Numbered from the stretch's first letter, positions 9,001 to 17,487 are shown. The stretch is 34,057 nt of DNA from Halovivax sp. (GCA_007119345.1 SKPV01000137.1:1-34057); one strand, 5' to 3'. Translations and numbers: made by a program. The notes: a model not told the origin generated them from the letters alone.

Positions 9001-9109
9001 TCCGCCACGCGAGCGCTCGCGGCCGCATCGCTTCGAGTTCCCGTCCCCATCTTCGCTCCGAGTTCTCGTCCCGCAATTATTTTCTCCCGGGACCGCGCAA
9101 GCCCCGAGT

Positions 9110-9478
9110 ATGAAGGTCCTGTTGGGGCTCGGGGGGACGGACGAGTCGATCCGAGCCCTCGAGGAGACGGTCGAGCGCGCCGAGGCCGTCGGCGACGACC
9201 TCGAGATCGCGATCCTCGAGAAGCCGGAGGCGTCGCGCTCGCGCGAGGAGATGCGCGCGGAGGCCGAGCGGATCGTCGAGGAGGCGGGCCTGGACGCCGC
9301 CGTCCGGGATCTGGAGGGCGATCCGGGTCCCGCGCTGGTCGACCGCGCCGAGCGCGCGGGGTTCGACCAGGTGGTGATCGGCGGCGGCACGGAGACCCCG
9401 ATGGGGAAGATTCGCCTCGGCCCGATCACGGAGTTCGTCCTGCTAAACGCGTCGATGACGGTCAAACTGATCCGGTGA
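9110..9478 (+). CDS. universal stress protein (UspA-like), short form
   Basis: A 122-aa UspA-fold protein. It starts MKVLLGLGGTDESIRALEETVERA, the first strand and helix of the fold. The middle has the conserved second half GPALVDRAERAGFDQVVIGGGTETPMGKIRLG, equivalent to the phosphate-binding G-x2-G-x9-G segment of ATP-binding members but degenerate (GGGTETPMGKIRLG). It ends with TEFVLLNASMTVKLIR, the last strand. It is shorter than the usual 140 residues. An AATTATTTT TATA-like box lies 27-35 nt before the ATG, indicating a leaderless start. The following acetyltransferase begins two bases after the stop, so the two are probably cotranscribed. Confidence 0.88.
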   Translation: MKVLLGLGGTDESIRALEETVERAEAVGDDLEIAILEKPEASRSREEMRAEAERIVEEAGLDAAVRDLEGDPGPALVDRAERAGFDQVVIGGGTETPMGKIRLGPITEFVLLNASMTVKLIR

Positions 9479-9480
9479 CC

Positions 9481-10113
9481 ATGCGAGGAGCGAGGCGCTA
9501 TCCGACCGAGCCCGCGGGGCCGTTCCCGCGACCGCCCGCGTCGTTTGCGGACGCCGAGGACCGTCGGCTGCGGGTCGAGGCGTTGGACGACGACGAGGCC
9601 GCCCTGGAGGCGCTGACCCGGATGTACGTCCGGTTCCACCCGGCCGATCGCGCCCAGGGGATCCCGCCGACCGGCGAGGAGACGATCCGGCGCTGGCTGG
9701 AGCCGCTGGTCGAGCGCGGCGTCAACGTGGCCGTTCGGCCCGCGGACGACGGCGAAGAAGCGGCTGCGAGCAGCCCCGAAACGGACGATGCGGAGGACGA
9801 CCGGCCGAACTACGTCGGGCACGCCGTCCTCGTTCCCGACACCGACGACCCGGACCCGCGCGCGGACCCCGCCGACTACGAGTGGGAGCTGGCGATCTTC
9901 GTCCTGCAGGCCTACCAGCGCGCGGGCGTCGGCACCGAACTTCTGGAACATCTGCTGGGGGAGGCCGCCGCCCGCGGCATCGAGCGGGTCTGGCTGACCG
10001 TCGAGCGCTGGAACGGGCCCGCGATCGCCCTCTACGAGCGCGTCGGCTTCGAGACCGTCGGCTCCGAGAGCTTCGACCGGGAGATGGCGATCAGGCTCGA
10101 GGGCGAGGACTGA
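9481..10113 (+). CDS. GNAT-family N-acetyltransferase
   Basis: A 210-aa GNAT acetyltransferase. After a poorly conserved proline-rich N-terminus and an acidic low-complexity insert (about residues 85-107), the catalytic core shows strand WELAIFVL. This is followed by the acetyl-CoA loop QRAGVGTELLEHLL (motif A, Q/R-x2-G-x-G/A). Motif B is RVWLTVERWNGPAIALYERVGFE with the usual N and Y-GF residues. It would transfer acetyl from acetyl-CoA to an amine; the substrate cannot be told. It follows the USP gene with a two-base gap, and the start is set by that junction. Confidence 0.87.
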   Translation: MRGARRYPTEPAGPFPRPPASFADAEDRRLRVEALDDDEAALEALTRMYVRFHPADRAQGIPPTGEETIRRWLEPLVERGVNVAVRPADDGEEAAASSPETDDAEDDRPNYVGHAVLVPDTDDPDPRADPADYEWELAIFVLQAYQRAGVGTELLEHLLGEAAARGIERVWLTVERWNGPAIALYERVGFETVGSESFDREMAIRLEGED

Positions 10114-10187
10114 TCCGCGCGGCCGGCATTCCGCCGTTCCTCTCGACCGACGACGCGTCCACCGACGGGACGACTCGAGAGGGACCC

Positions 10188-10271
10188 GCGACGGACCCGA
10201 CCTGGCCGGCGACGGCACCGACCCGATCGGCGACGGACCCGACCTGGCCGGCGACGTCGCTGACGGCGCTC
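10188..10271. repeat. 21-bp tandem repeat, four units
   Basis: Units begin at 10188, 10209, 10230 and 10251, each starting GCGACG. Units 1 and 3 are identical, unit 2 differs at four positions and unit 4 is degenerate. The array fills much of the 198-bp spacer between two convergent genes. The period is a multiple of three and reads on the minus strand as a heptad (GQVGSVA), but no start or domain supports translation. Confidence 0.9.
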
Positions 10272-10311
10272 ACTAACGATCGCCGCAATATCGCGACCGA
10301 TCCCGGGCCGG

Positions 10312-10767
10312 TCACACCGACAGCACCGGCTGGCTCGCGTAGCCGAGGACGTACTCGGCGGCCTTCTCGAGGACCTCGGCGGCCTCCAGGGAGGGCTCCC
10401 GGGGGATGACGATGAAGTCGGCGCCCACCTCGTCGGCGGTGTCGAGGACGACGCTGCCCGGGTGGTGGGTCTTTCGCACCGGCGAGAAGCCGTGGGCGGT
10501 CGAGGTGGAGACGGCGACGTCGGTCGTCTCGGCGTGGGCGACCACGTCCGCGAGGAACTCGCGGGCGGTCTCCGCGACGTCGACTTCCGCCACGGCGCCG
10601 GCGTCCATCCCGAGGACGACCTCCCGGCTGAGGACGAATAGCGCGTGGACGCGCGCGTCGTAGCGGTCCGCGACCGTGATGGCGTACTCGGCGGCCCTCG
10701 CGGATGCCTCGCTGCCGTCGACCGGCGCGAGCACCGTCTCCACGGTGACGGCGGCGTGCTCGTCCAT
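10312..10767 (-). CDS. universal stress protein (UspA-like)
   Basis: A 151-aa UspA-fold protein. It reads TVETVLAPVDGSEASARAAEYA in the first strand-helix unit and RVHALFVLS in strand two. Then come DEVGADFIVIPREPSLEAAEVLEKAAEYVLGYASQPVLSV. In place of the G-x2-G-x9-G ATP signature it has PREPSLEAAEVLEKAAEY. It may therefore be a non-ATP-binding type. The ATG at 10767 was chosen because a CTTTTTGAC TATA-like box lies about 25 nt upstream and the upstream codons are low-complexity alanine. It is divergent from the next USP with about 80 bp between starts. Confidence 0.88.
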   Translation of the reverse strand: MDEHAAVTVETVLAPVDGSEASARAAEYAITVADRYDARVHALFVLSREVVLGMDAGAVAEVDVAETAREFLADVVAHAETTDVAVSTSTAHGFSPVRKTHHPGSVVLDTADEVGADFIVIPREPSLEAAEVLEKAAEYVLGYASQPVLSV

Positions 10768-10850
10768 ATCCGCCACTGCGGCCGCGGCTGTCAAAAAGCC
10801 ACCTGCTCCGTGTCGGGAGGATTATACGGGTTCGGGGCGAATTCCCGCCC

Positions 10851-11315
10851 ATGTTCGAACGAGTCGTCGTCGCGACGGACGGCTCGGCGAGCGTCGAGCG
10901 GGCCATCGACGTCGGGCTGGACCTCGCCGATCGGTTCGACGCGGACGTCCACGCGCTGACGGTCGTCGACGTCGGGGAGGTCGACGCCTCCCCGGAGCAA
11001 CTGCGCGAGGAGCTGCGCGCCGCGCTCGAGTCCCGCGCCGAGAGCGCGCTCGACGTGTTCGAGGGCCGGACCGACGACGCCGACGTGACGACCGCGCTCC
11101 GGGAGGGTCGCCCCGCGGCCGAGATCTCCGCCTACGCCCGCGAGGTCGACGCGGACCTGATCGTCACCGGTACCCGCGGTCGCCACGGCGAGAATCGGCC
11201 CCTGCTCGGGAGCGTCGCCGAACGCCTCGTCCGGAGCGCGCCCGTTCCGGTCCTCACCGTCCGCCAGCTCGAGGCGTCGCCGGACGACGAGGCCGCAGCC
11301 GCGACGTCGGGGTGA
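10851..11315 (+). CDS. universal stress protein (UspA), ATP-binding type
   Basis: A 154-aa UspA protein of full length. It begins MFERVVVATDGSASVERAID and ends with the complete nucleotide-binding signature VTGTRGRHGENRPLLGS, followed by VAERLVRSAPVPVLTVR. This matches G-x2-G-x9-G-(S/T) and predicts ATP binding, unlike its divergent neighbour. A glutamate/alanine-rich tail follows. The start is supported by a GGATTATACGGG box at about 10818-10829, 22-30 nt before the ATG. The divergent pair of USPs shares an 80-bp promoter region and may be co-regulated. Confidence 0.93.
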   Translation: MFERVVVATDGSASVERAIDVGLDLADRFDADVHALTVVDVGEVDASPEQLREELRAALESRAESALDVFEGRTDDADVTTALREGRPAAEISAYAREVDADLIVTGTRGRHGENRPLLGSVAERLVRSAPVPVLTVRQLEASPDDEAAAATSG

Positions 11316-11372
11316 ACTGGCGCCCGTCCCAACGGCCCGGACGTCGCGTACACGAGTTCGTTGCTGAAACGA

Positions 11373-11484
11373 GGGAGCCGCGGCTGTCGAGCGACGGTCC
11401 GGGAGCCGCGGCTGTCGAGCGGCCGCCCGGGACCGGCGGCTGCCAAGTGACCGCCCGGGACCGGCGGCTTCTTCCGCCCGGTGG
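11373..11484. repeat. 28-bp tandem repeat, four units
   Basis: Units start at 11373, 11401, 11429 and 11457 with the common form GGGA-CCG-CGGCTG-C-AG-G. The first two share their first 21 bases, and the third and fourth share the GGGACCGGCGGCT head. The array fills the spacer before the DHH phosphoesterase gene and stops 14 bp before its ATG. Confidence 0.85.
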
Positions 11485-11497
11485 CCGAAGGGGGTCC

Positions 11498-12799
11498 ATG
11501 GACGAGCTGTTCGACACGAGCGACCTCGATCCGGCGCGCCGAAGCCTCCTTCCCGGGGCGGGTTTTTTCCTCCCCGACACCGTCGAGGAGGGCCTCCAGG
11601 AAGAGCGGACGGCGGCCGCGCTCGAGGGCGCCGAGGCGGCTGTCGTCGCGGACCCGGACGCCGACGGCCTGGCCTGCGTCGCGCTGATCCGCGAGGCCTA
11701 CGACGACGTCCGGCGGGTGCCGGAGGCCGACGGCGAGGCGGACGGAGCGGGAGTCGAGAACGTCGGAGACGAGACGGTCGAGGCCGCGAAAGCGGACGAG
11801 GCGACCGACGCCGCGGACGCGGACGCCGGAGCCGAGACCGACGAGGCCGCGGGCGCCGCAGAGCTCGTCGACGCGGCGGACCCGGTGGACGCGCCCGAGC
11901 CGACGCCACACCGCGTGGCGCTGCTCCCGGCCAGCCCCCACAACGTCGAGGACGCGATCGAGCGCGTCGCCGAGCACGCCGAGCCGGGGATCGACCTCTT
12001 CGTCTGCGACCTGGCCCCCGACCGGTACGAGTACGTCGAGGACGAGCTCGCCGCCGCCTTCGAGGTCGTCTCCAGCGTCCGGTGGTACGACCACCATCAG
12101 TGGGACGCCGACGTCGCGGCGGCGCTGCGCGAGGCGGGCGTCGACCTCGTCGTCGGCGACTCCGACGAGGAGTGCAGCGCCGACGTCGTCTACCGCTCGA
12201 TGGCGTACGACTTCGAGGAAGCGTACCGAGAGCTGGCGGCCGTCACCCGCGACCACGACCTGTGGTTGCGCGAGGACCCGCGCAGCGACGACCTCGCCGA
12301 CTACGCCTACTGGGGCGACCCCGCCGAGTACGTCGAGGTCGTCCGCGAGTACGGCGCCGACCTGCCCGACTGGGTGGTCGCCTTCCTCGCCGAGCGCCGC
12401 GTCGAGAAGGAGCGGCTCATCGAGCACGCCGTGATGCGCGCCGAGTACCACGAGGTCGGCCCCTACACCGTGGGCGTCACCTACGGCCGCTGCTCGCAGA
12501 ACGAGGTCGCCGAGGGGATGCGCGAGGCGGGCGCCGACGCCTCCGTGATCGTCAAGCCCGCGGGCAGCGCCTCCATCCGCGGCACCGATGCGTTCCAGCG
12601 CTGTCACGAGGTCGCCGGCCGCGTCGAGGGCGGCGGCCACCCCAAGGCGGCGGGCTGCAAGCCGGACATCTACGACGACATGCTCGACTACGCGAACCAC
12701 TGGACGACCCGCGGCGCCGTCACCAAGCGGGTCATCCTCGCGGCGTTCGAGGCGGTGGTCGAGGAGGCGTCGGAGAGCGGGGAGTCGGACGCCGAGTAG
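11498..12799 (+). CDS. DHH/DHHA1 phosphoesterase (RecJ-like)
   Basis: A 433-aa protein of the DHH superfamily, which includes RecJ-type exonucleases and nano-RNase/cyclic-dinucleotide phosphodiesterases acting with Mn2+. The DHH domain shows VADPDADGLA at residues 50-58 (motif I), CDLAPD near 170 (motif II), WYDHHQWD at 196-203 (motif III, DHH) and GDSDEECSADVVY after it. The C-terminal DHHA1 domain ends with GRVEGGGHPKAAGCK, the substrate-binding GGGH motif. Residues about 73-138 between motif I and the next strand form an Ala/Asp/Glu-rich low-complexity insert. Haloarchaea have several RecJ-like paralogues, and I cannot say which this is. The start follows a repeat array; upstream in-frame sequence is not protein-like. 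Confidence 0.88.
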   Translation: MDELFDTSDLDPARRSLLPGAGFFLPDTVEEGLQEERTAAALEGAEAAVVADPDADGLACVALIREAYDDVRRVPEADGEADGAGVENVGDETVEAAKADEATDAADADAGAETDEAAGAAELVDAADPVDAPEPTPHRVALLPASPHNVEDAIERVAEHAEPGIDLFVCDLAPDRYEYVEDELAAAFEVVSSVRWYDHHQWDADVAAALREAGVDLVVGDSDEECSADVVYRSMAYDFEEAYRELAAVTRDHDLWLREDPRSDDLADYAYWGDPAEYVEVVREYGADLPDWVVAFLAERRVEKERLIEHAVMRAEYHEVGPYTVGVTYGRCSQNEVAEGMREAGADASVIVKPAGSASIRGTDAFQRCHEVAGRVEGGGHPKAAGCKPDIYDDMLDYANHWTTRGAVTKRVILAAFEAVVEEASESGESDAE

Positions 12800-12877
12800 C
12801 GAACCGGGGTCGAACGTGATCCCGGTGGCGGGACGGGACGTCGATCGGGGACGAACGTCGAGACGCCGCTACCCGCC

Positions 12878-14716
12878 CTACAGCCGGCGGTCGAGGTAGT
12901 CTTCGAGGAGGTCGAACTTGCGGACCATCTGTTCCATGTCGGTCGAGCCGTGACCCTCGTCGCCGAACTCGGTGTACTCGAAGTTCTCGCCCGCCGTCCA
13001 GCCGCGCTCCTCGAGAGCGTCCCGGAAGCGCCTGGCCTGGCCGATCGGACAGCGGGGGTCGTTGACGCCGTGGATCACGTAGATCGGGCGTTCCACGTCG
13101 TCGACGTGTTCGATCGGGCTCCGGTCGCGCCACAACTCGTAGTTCTCCTCGGGGTCGCCCATCTGCTGGCGGAGGATGTACTGGAAGTGGGCCATGTCCT
13201 CCTCGTAGAGCTCGTGGAGGTCGGTGATGCCGACCGAGGCGATGCCGGTGGTCCACAGCGTTGGAAATCCCGTGAGCTGGGAGTAGACGGAGTAGCCGCC
13301 GTAGCTGCCGCCGTAGACGGCGATCCGATCCTCGTCGATCCACTCGTGGTCCCTGATCCACTCGCCGCCGGCCGCGACGTCGGCCTGCTCCATCCCACCC
13401 CAGTCGCCGAGGATGGCCTGCTTGAACTCGCGGCCGCGGCCGGTCGATCCCCGGTAGTTCGGCATGAGCACGGCGTAACCCCGCGTCGTCAGGAACTGCG
13501 CGGTCAGGTTGAAAGTCTTCGAGGAGCGGGCGTGCGGTCCGCCGTGGACCACGACGACGGCCGGCACGCCGGTCGCGTCGGCCGCGCGGGCGGGCCCGCC
13601 GCGGGGGTCGTACAGCAGCGCGCCGATCTCGAGGCCGTCCTCGCTCTCGTAGGTGACGTACTCGGCGTCTACGAACGTGTCGGGGGAGAGGTCGTCGTAG
13701 GCGGCCGCGAGCAGGACCTCGCACTCGTCGGTCTCGAGGTCGTACTCGTAGAGTTCCTTGCGATGATCCGGCCGGGAGTGGGCGAAGACGACGGTCGTTT
13801 CGTCGACGAACGCCCCGCCTCGGCCGCCCGGAACGTCGCTGACGCCCTCGGCGACGTCGAGCTCGGCCGACTCGCCCGTCTCGAGATCGTAACGGACCGG
13901 CATCGACGCGCCGCGGCGCTTGCGCACGGCGAGGACGTGCCGGCCGTCCGGCGACACCGCCGCGGCGGATTCCTCGGCCTCGTTGGGGCCGAGCCACTCG
14001 ATCTCGTCCGACGCGAGGTGGTAGACGCCGACCCGCCGCAGATCGTCGGCGTTGTCCGAGATGAGCAGCCGCTCGCCGTCGGGGAACCAGGCGGCGACCG
14101 TCGACTCGGAGCCGTCCGCGCCGATCTCGAGCCGACGCTTCCCGCTGCCGTCGACGTCCATCACGTAGGCGTCGCGGTTCTCTAAGACCGCCGACTCGTT
14201 GGTGACGTAGGCGATCCGCTCGTCGTCGGGGCCGAAGATTCCGCCCATGACCGGCCGGTCGTAGTCGGTGAGCCGGGTCCGTTCGTCGGCCGCCCGGTCG
14301 TAGCGGTAGAGGTTCATCTGCTCGCCCTCGTCGCTGCCGTAGAGGACCGCCTCGCCGTCCCGCGTCGTTCCCGAGAGGACGCCCTGCCCGTCGACGGGAA
14401 CGACGGTCTCGACGCCGTCGTCGCGGCTCCAGGCGGCGATGTCGTTTTGCTCGTCTCCCCCCTCGTCGCGGTGGAAGTAGACGCGCTCGCCGGCCTGCCC
14501 CCACCGGACGTGCCAGCGCGCGCTCCGCGGGGCCTCGCCGTCGGTGACGCGCTCGTACGTGCGGTCCACGCGATCGAGCAGGTAGAGGTCGTTGCGACCG
14601 TGTTCGTCGTAGTAGAAGGCGATCTCCGAGCCGTCCGGCGAGACGACGGGGTGGTAGAACTCCGGGAGTCGGGCGAGCGTCTCCGGATCGATCGGCGTCG
14701 CGTCCTGCGAACTCAT
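12878..14716 (-). CDS. S9 family serine peptidase (acylaminoacyl/prolyl oligopeptidase-like)
   Basis: A 612-aa enzyme with an N-terminal beta-propeller (about residues 15-345) built from repeats such as HPVVSPDGSEIAFYYD, DERIAYVTNE and VSPDGRHVLAVRKR. The C-terminal alpha/beta-hydrolase domain has the nucleophile elbow YGGSYGGYS (Ser471), VIHGVNDPRCP (Asp553) and FGDEGHGSTD (His589), a complete Ser-Asp-His triad. VHGGPHARSSKTFN supplies the oxyanion region. It would cleave short peptides or N-acyl residues; no signal peptide is visible, so it is likely cytoplasmic. The ATG at 14716 starts the acidic sequence MSSQDATPIDPETL, and no better start is seen. It converges on the DHH gene with 78 bp between stops. 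Confidence 0.93.
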   Translation of the reverse strand: MSSQDATPIDPETLARLPEFYHPVVSPDGSEIAFYYDEHGRNDLYLLDRVDRTYERVTDGEAPRSARWHVRWGQAGERVYFHRDEGGDEQNDIAAWSRDDGVETVVPVDGQGVLSGTTRDGEAVLYGSDEGEQMNLYRYDRAADERTRLTDYDRPVMGGIFGPDDERIAYVTNESAVLENRDAYVMDVDGSGKRRLEIGADGSESTVAAWFPDGERLLISDNADDLRRVGVYHLASDEIEWLGPNEAEESAAAVSPDGRHVLAVRKRRGASMPVRYDLETGESAELDVAEGVSDVPGGRGGAFVDETTVVFAHSRPDHRKELYEYDLETDECEVLLAAAYDDLSPDTFVDAEYVTYESEDGLEIGALLYDPRGGPARAADATGVPAVVVVHGGPHARSSKTFNLTAQFLTTRGYAVLMPNYRGSTGRGREFKQAILGDWGGMEQADVAAGGEWIRDHEWIDEDRIAVYGGSYGGYSVYSQLTGFPTLWTTGIASVGITDLHELYEEDMAHFQYILRQQMGDPEENYELWRDRSPIEHVDDVERPIYVIHGVNDPRCPIGQARRFRDALEERGWTAGENFEYTEFGDEGHGSTDMEQMVRKFDLLEDYLDRRL

Positions 14717-14838
14717 GGGAGGCGGTTGCGGACGTCACGACATAACGGTTGAGGAACCAGAACCGCGTCGGTTGATGAATCGGGATCACGTCTCGATCCG
14801 ACCAACCGACGGGAATCGCGATCGCGGCGCGACCGCCC

Positions 14839-14924
14839 TCACTTCCGCATCACGTACCGCAGCGCCAGCTGGAGGACGCCCTCACTCCCGCATCACGTAC
14901 CGCAGCACCAGCTGCAGCACGTGG
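14839..14924. repeat. 43-bp direct repeat duplicating the membrane-protein 3' end
   Basis: Positions 14839-14881 copy 14882-14924 with about four changes in the first 40 bases. The real copy encodes LQLVLRYVMRE-stop, and the downstream copy would read LQLALRYVMRK-stop. The 43-bp period shifts phase, so the copy lies outside the gene. Confidence 0.93.
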
Positions 14925-15577
14925 ACGAAGACGCCGGCCACGGCGATGTAGACGCCGATCGTCTGCAGCGCCGTCGAGGCCGATCGGTGTTCGCGCACGC
15001 GCCAGATCTCCCAGCCTAGCCGCAGCAGGAAGCCGAGGAAGATCAGCACGAATCCAAGCAGCAGGAGCTCCGAGAGGACGAACGTGCCGACCGCGATGGC
15101 GCCGACGCCGCCGAGGAAGGCGAAGTTCGCCCACCGGCCCCAGGAGTCGAAGTCCGTCCGGCGGGCGTAGACGTACGTCGCGATCGCGGCCGTCACGAGC
15201 GCCGTGACGATCGCCGTGATGCCCAGGATCGTCAGCTGTTGGTCCCGCGGCGCCCACGAGACGACGCCCGCCCCGAAGGTGCCGAACGCGAGTTGCAGGA
15301 TCACCATCCCCACGAACGCGATCCCGAGGTCGCCGCCCTCGACGCCGCGCTCGGCGATCAGCTCGCCGACCATGATCGCCGCCCCGTAGACCAGCACGCC
15401 CACGATCGGATAGGCGAAGAGTGACTCGTTGACGGCTGCCAGCGGCGTCGCCACGAAGACGTACATCAGCGCGACCGTGATCGTCATCAACCCGGTCGCT
15501 CCCCCGATGACCCGCACCTCGCGCCCGGAGAGGCCGAACCCGCGTTCGGTCCGGCCCGGCGTTTCGTAGGAATTCAT
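14882..15577 (-). CDS. polytopic membrane protein, haloarchaeal (possibly Bax-inhibitor-1-like)
   Basis: A 231-aa integral membrane protein with about seven hydrophobic spans. They lie roughly at residues 22-48, 55-75, 86-108, 118-140, 152-170, 170-192 and 205-225. Short charged loops include RRTDFDSWGRW and REHRSAS. The overall pattern and loops such as AERGVEGGD resemble small permease-like or Bax-inhibitor-1-like proteins, but I see no diagnostic motif and the assignment is open. The ATG at 15577 is preceded by GCTTAAGCC about 25 nt upstream (near 15600-15607), fitting a leaderless start, whereas the longer frame adds a non-hydrophobic His/Pro-rich stretch. Confidence 0.75.
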   Translation of the reverse strand: MNSYETPGRTERGFGLSGREVRVIGGATGLMTITVALMYVFVATPLAAVNESLFAYPIVGVLVYGAAIMVGELIAERGVEGGDLGIAFVGMVILQLAFGTFGAGVVSWAPRDQQLTILGITAIVTALVTAAIATYVYARRTDFDSWGRWANFAFLGGVGAIAVGTFVLSELLLLGFVLIFLGFLLRLGWEIWRVREHRSASTALQTIGVYIAVAGVFVHVLQLVLRYVMRE

Positions 15578-15986
15578 GTACGGATCCAGCTGTTCCGACG
15601 GCTTAAGCGTGGGGCACTCGAGGTGGGACGATCGTGGTGCTGGATAGTGGGTGTGCGCGTACCTTTTTGCTGCGGGTCCTCGCTCACTCACGGCTCCCGT
15701 CGGTCGCCGTTCGTCCTTCGAGGCTTGCAGGCGATCGGCCTCGCGTTCGCTTCTCGCCGTTCGCCCTCACTTCGTTCGCTCCGAACCGCGGATCGCTCGA
15801 ACCGCTCGCCAAATATCTACGCCAGAATAGCCGCCTCCACGGGGCAACGCTGGTTTAGACGGGGAACCGAGGGCTCCGCTCGCGGATGGGAATCGCAGCT
15901 CCCAGAAGCTGGAATGAGGCACCCACGTCCGGTATCGATCACTTGACACCTCATACGGCACATCATTGACGACCCGTGCCCGACGA
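15578..15986. other. 409-bp spacer without a supported gene
   Basis: Only short arginine/serine-rich frames are present. AT-richer patches occur at 15800-15860 (around AAATATCTACGCCAGAATAG). A small CAGCT/AGCTG inverted repeat lies near 15896-15911. The composition differs from coding DNA, and parts may be degraded gene or mobile-element sequence, but I cannot show this. Confidence 0.4.
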
Positions 15987-16445
15987 TCAGGAGGACTCGC
16001 CCGCCGACTCCTCGGCGACCCACTTGTCCGCGTACGCCGTCCCGCAGGCGCACTGGGCGTAGGCGTGGATGACGTCCCCCTCGGCGTAGATGCCGCCGAC
16101 CTCCTCGTTCTGGGCCTCGGCGAACGCGAAGACGAACCGGGTCGCGTGATCTCCGTCGGTGTCCTCCCCGGCGTCGGCTTCGGGACAGGTGCCGCCGGCG
16201 AGGTCCGGGGCCACGTCACCGTCCGTTCCCATCGCCTCCTTCGCGAAGGCCATCGCCTCGACGCCGGTCGCCGCGCGGAAGGCGTTCCGGCCGCGCTCGC
16301 CGTCGACGACGATGCGCACGCCGCCGTCGACGCGCTCGCCGACGGACGCCAGCTTCTCGAGGTCGTCGGCGGCCGCCTCCGAGAGGTAGATCGCGACGTC
16401 GTCCGGGCGCTCGCCCGCGAGGAACGCCGCTCCTGGCTGTGTCAT
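15987..16445 (-). CDS. haloarchaeal conserved protein (DUF5807-like)
   Basis: A 152-aa acidic cytoplasmic protein that I associate with the haloarchaeal family DUF5807, from memory rather than a search. It reads FLAGERPDDVAIYLSEAAAD near the N-terminus, a GGVRIVVDGERGRNAF segment, an acidic low-complexity middle (about 78-95) and a C-terminal YAQCACGTAYADKWVAEE. The closely spaced cysteines and a Cys in the middle could bind metal. Function is unknown. The start ATG at 16445 is preceded by CCTTTTTCC at about 26 nt, a good leaderless promoter. Confidence 0.75.
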   Translation of the reverse strand: MTQPGAAFLAGERPDDVAIYLSEAAADDLEKLASVGERVDGGVRIVVDGERGRNAFRAATGVEAMAFAKEAMGTDGDVAPDLAGGTCPEADAGEDTDGDHATRFVFAFAEAQNEEVGGIYAEGDVIHAYAQCACGTAYADKWVAEESAGESS

Positions 16446-16586
16446 GCTCGAACGTCGGTCTCGGAGGTGGAAAAAGGGAGCGAAGGGGCCCTCGCGGCAG
16501 CTCGGGCGCTCGCGTCCCGGGCGGCGCCCCTCGCGGTCGGTGAGAACGGGCCGGCGGTTCCCAGCGCGCCCCTCGAACGGAGCGCG

Positions 16587-17021
16587 TTACTCCTCGAGGC
16601 GCTCCGCGATCGACGACAGCGAGTCCGACGGCGGCTCTTTCGCCTCGTAGACGGCCGTCTCGCCGGGCGCCCGGAGTCCGTAGAGAAAGCCGGCCTCGAC
16701 GACGTCGATCAGCACCGACCCGCCCTCGGGGATCGACCGGTCCGCGATCCACGCGGCGAGTCGATCGTCGCCCGCGCCCGGCTCCCGTGCGAACCGCGGC
16801 GCGTCGTAGACGCCGGGAACGGATAGCTCATCGCCCGTCAGCGCCCGCTCGACTCGCGCGAACCGTTCGTCGCCGTCGAGGACCACCCGAACGACGTCGT
16901 CGGTCGGGAAGCGATCGCGCTCGTCGGTCGGGATCGAGAGCGTCCGTCCGGTCGCCGTCGGTTCCGCGCTCGCGCGCACGGTGTGGACCGAGGGGTGGTC
17001 GCTCGAAATGCGATCAGCCAC
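16587..17021 (-). CDS. haloarchaeal conserved protein downstream of S6e
   Basis: A 144-aa acidic protein starting (GTG) ADRISSDHPSVHTVRAS. It has two beta-rich halves, VVRVVLDGDERFARVERAL near residues 44-62 and GGSVLIDVVEAGFLYGLRAPGE near 103-124, and an acidic helix at the end. I think it belongs to a haloarchaeal DUF family (DUF7112-like), but I am not certain. The GTG at 17021 is chosen because GGGAG lies seven bases upstream and the S6e stop codon is 14 bases before it. That spacing points to one transcript and translation by reinitiation or a Shine-Dalgarno contact. The upstream continuation of the frame is antisense-like arginine-rich sequence over the S6e gene. Confidence 0.8.
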   Translation of the reverse strand: MADRISSDHPSVHTVRASAEPTATGRTLSIPTDERDRFPTDDVVRVVLDGDERFARVERALTGDELSVPGVYDAPRFAREPGAGDDRLAAWIADRSIPEGGSVLIDVVEAGFLYGLRAPGETAVYEAKEPPSDSLSSIAERLEE

Positions 17022-17035
17022 GAGAACTCCCTCGC

Positions 17036-17437
17036 TTACTCGTCCTCGCCGTCGCCCTCGCCGACCAGTTCGGCGATCGACGTCGAGCCGGCCTCGGCGA
17101 CGGTGGCGTTGATCTGGCTCACGGCGTCGGAGACCTCCCGGCCCCGGGCGGTGATCCGGCGGCGCTCGCCGTCCCGGCGGGGGCGATAGCCCGTCGTGCG
17201 CTCGTGTAAGAGCACCTCCTTGAGGTTTGGACCCGCGACGCCCTCGTGCATCGGGCGGCCGGCTTCGTCGGAGCCGCCGGTGATCTCGAGGGTGTAGCCG
17301 TCGAGGCCGACGGCGCCCCCGTCGACCTCGTCGCCGATCGACTTCCCGATGAATCGATTCGCGTCCTGCCCGTCGGCCTCGAGCTGGTAGGCCTGCCCCG
17401 AGTCGGGGTCGCCGACGACCACAGTGAAGGTTGCCAT
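17036..17437 (-). CDS. rps6e: 30S ribosomal protein S6e
   Basis: A 133-aa archaeal/eukaryotic-type small-subunit ribosomal protein. Diagnostic stretches are FIGKSIGDEVDG (residues 30-41), LEITGGSDEAGRPMHEGV (50-67) and LLHERTTGYRPRRDGERRRI (71-91). As usual for archaea it lacks the long phosphorylated tail of eukaryotic S6. It is the first gene of a probable two-gene operon. The ATG at 17437 follows a GTGTTTTTGACC TATA-like box at about 27 nt. A strong hairpin lies upstream of that promoter. Confidence 0.97.
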   Translation of the reverse strand: MATFTVVVGDPDSGQAYQLEADGQDANRFIGKSIGDEVDGGAVGLDGYTLEITGGSDEAGRPMHEGVAGPNLKEVLLHERTTGYRPRRDGERRRITARGREVSDAVSQINATVAEAGSTSIAELVGEGDGEDE

Positions 17438-17487
17438 GCCCGGGACAAATCGGCGGCCGGTCAAAAACACATCGGAACGCAACCGAA

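Noticed and set aside
10091..10311. Heptad-repeat peptide (GQVGSVA) encoded by the 21-bp array
   Set aside because: No start codon or promoter leads into it, and the copies vary at coding positions as freely as at silent ones.
15620..15985. Possible non-coding RNA or transposase remnant
   Set aside because: Only weak short hairpins and arginine/serine-rich frames are visible; I could not support a specific assignment.
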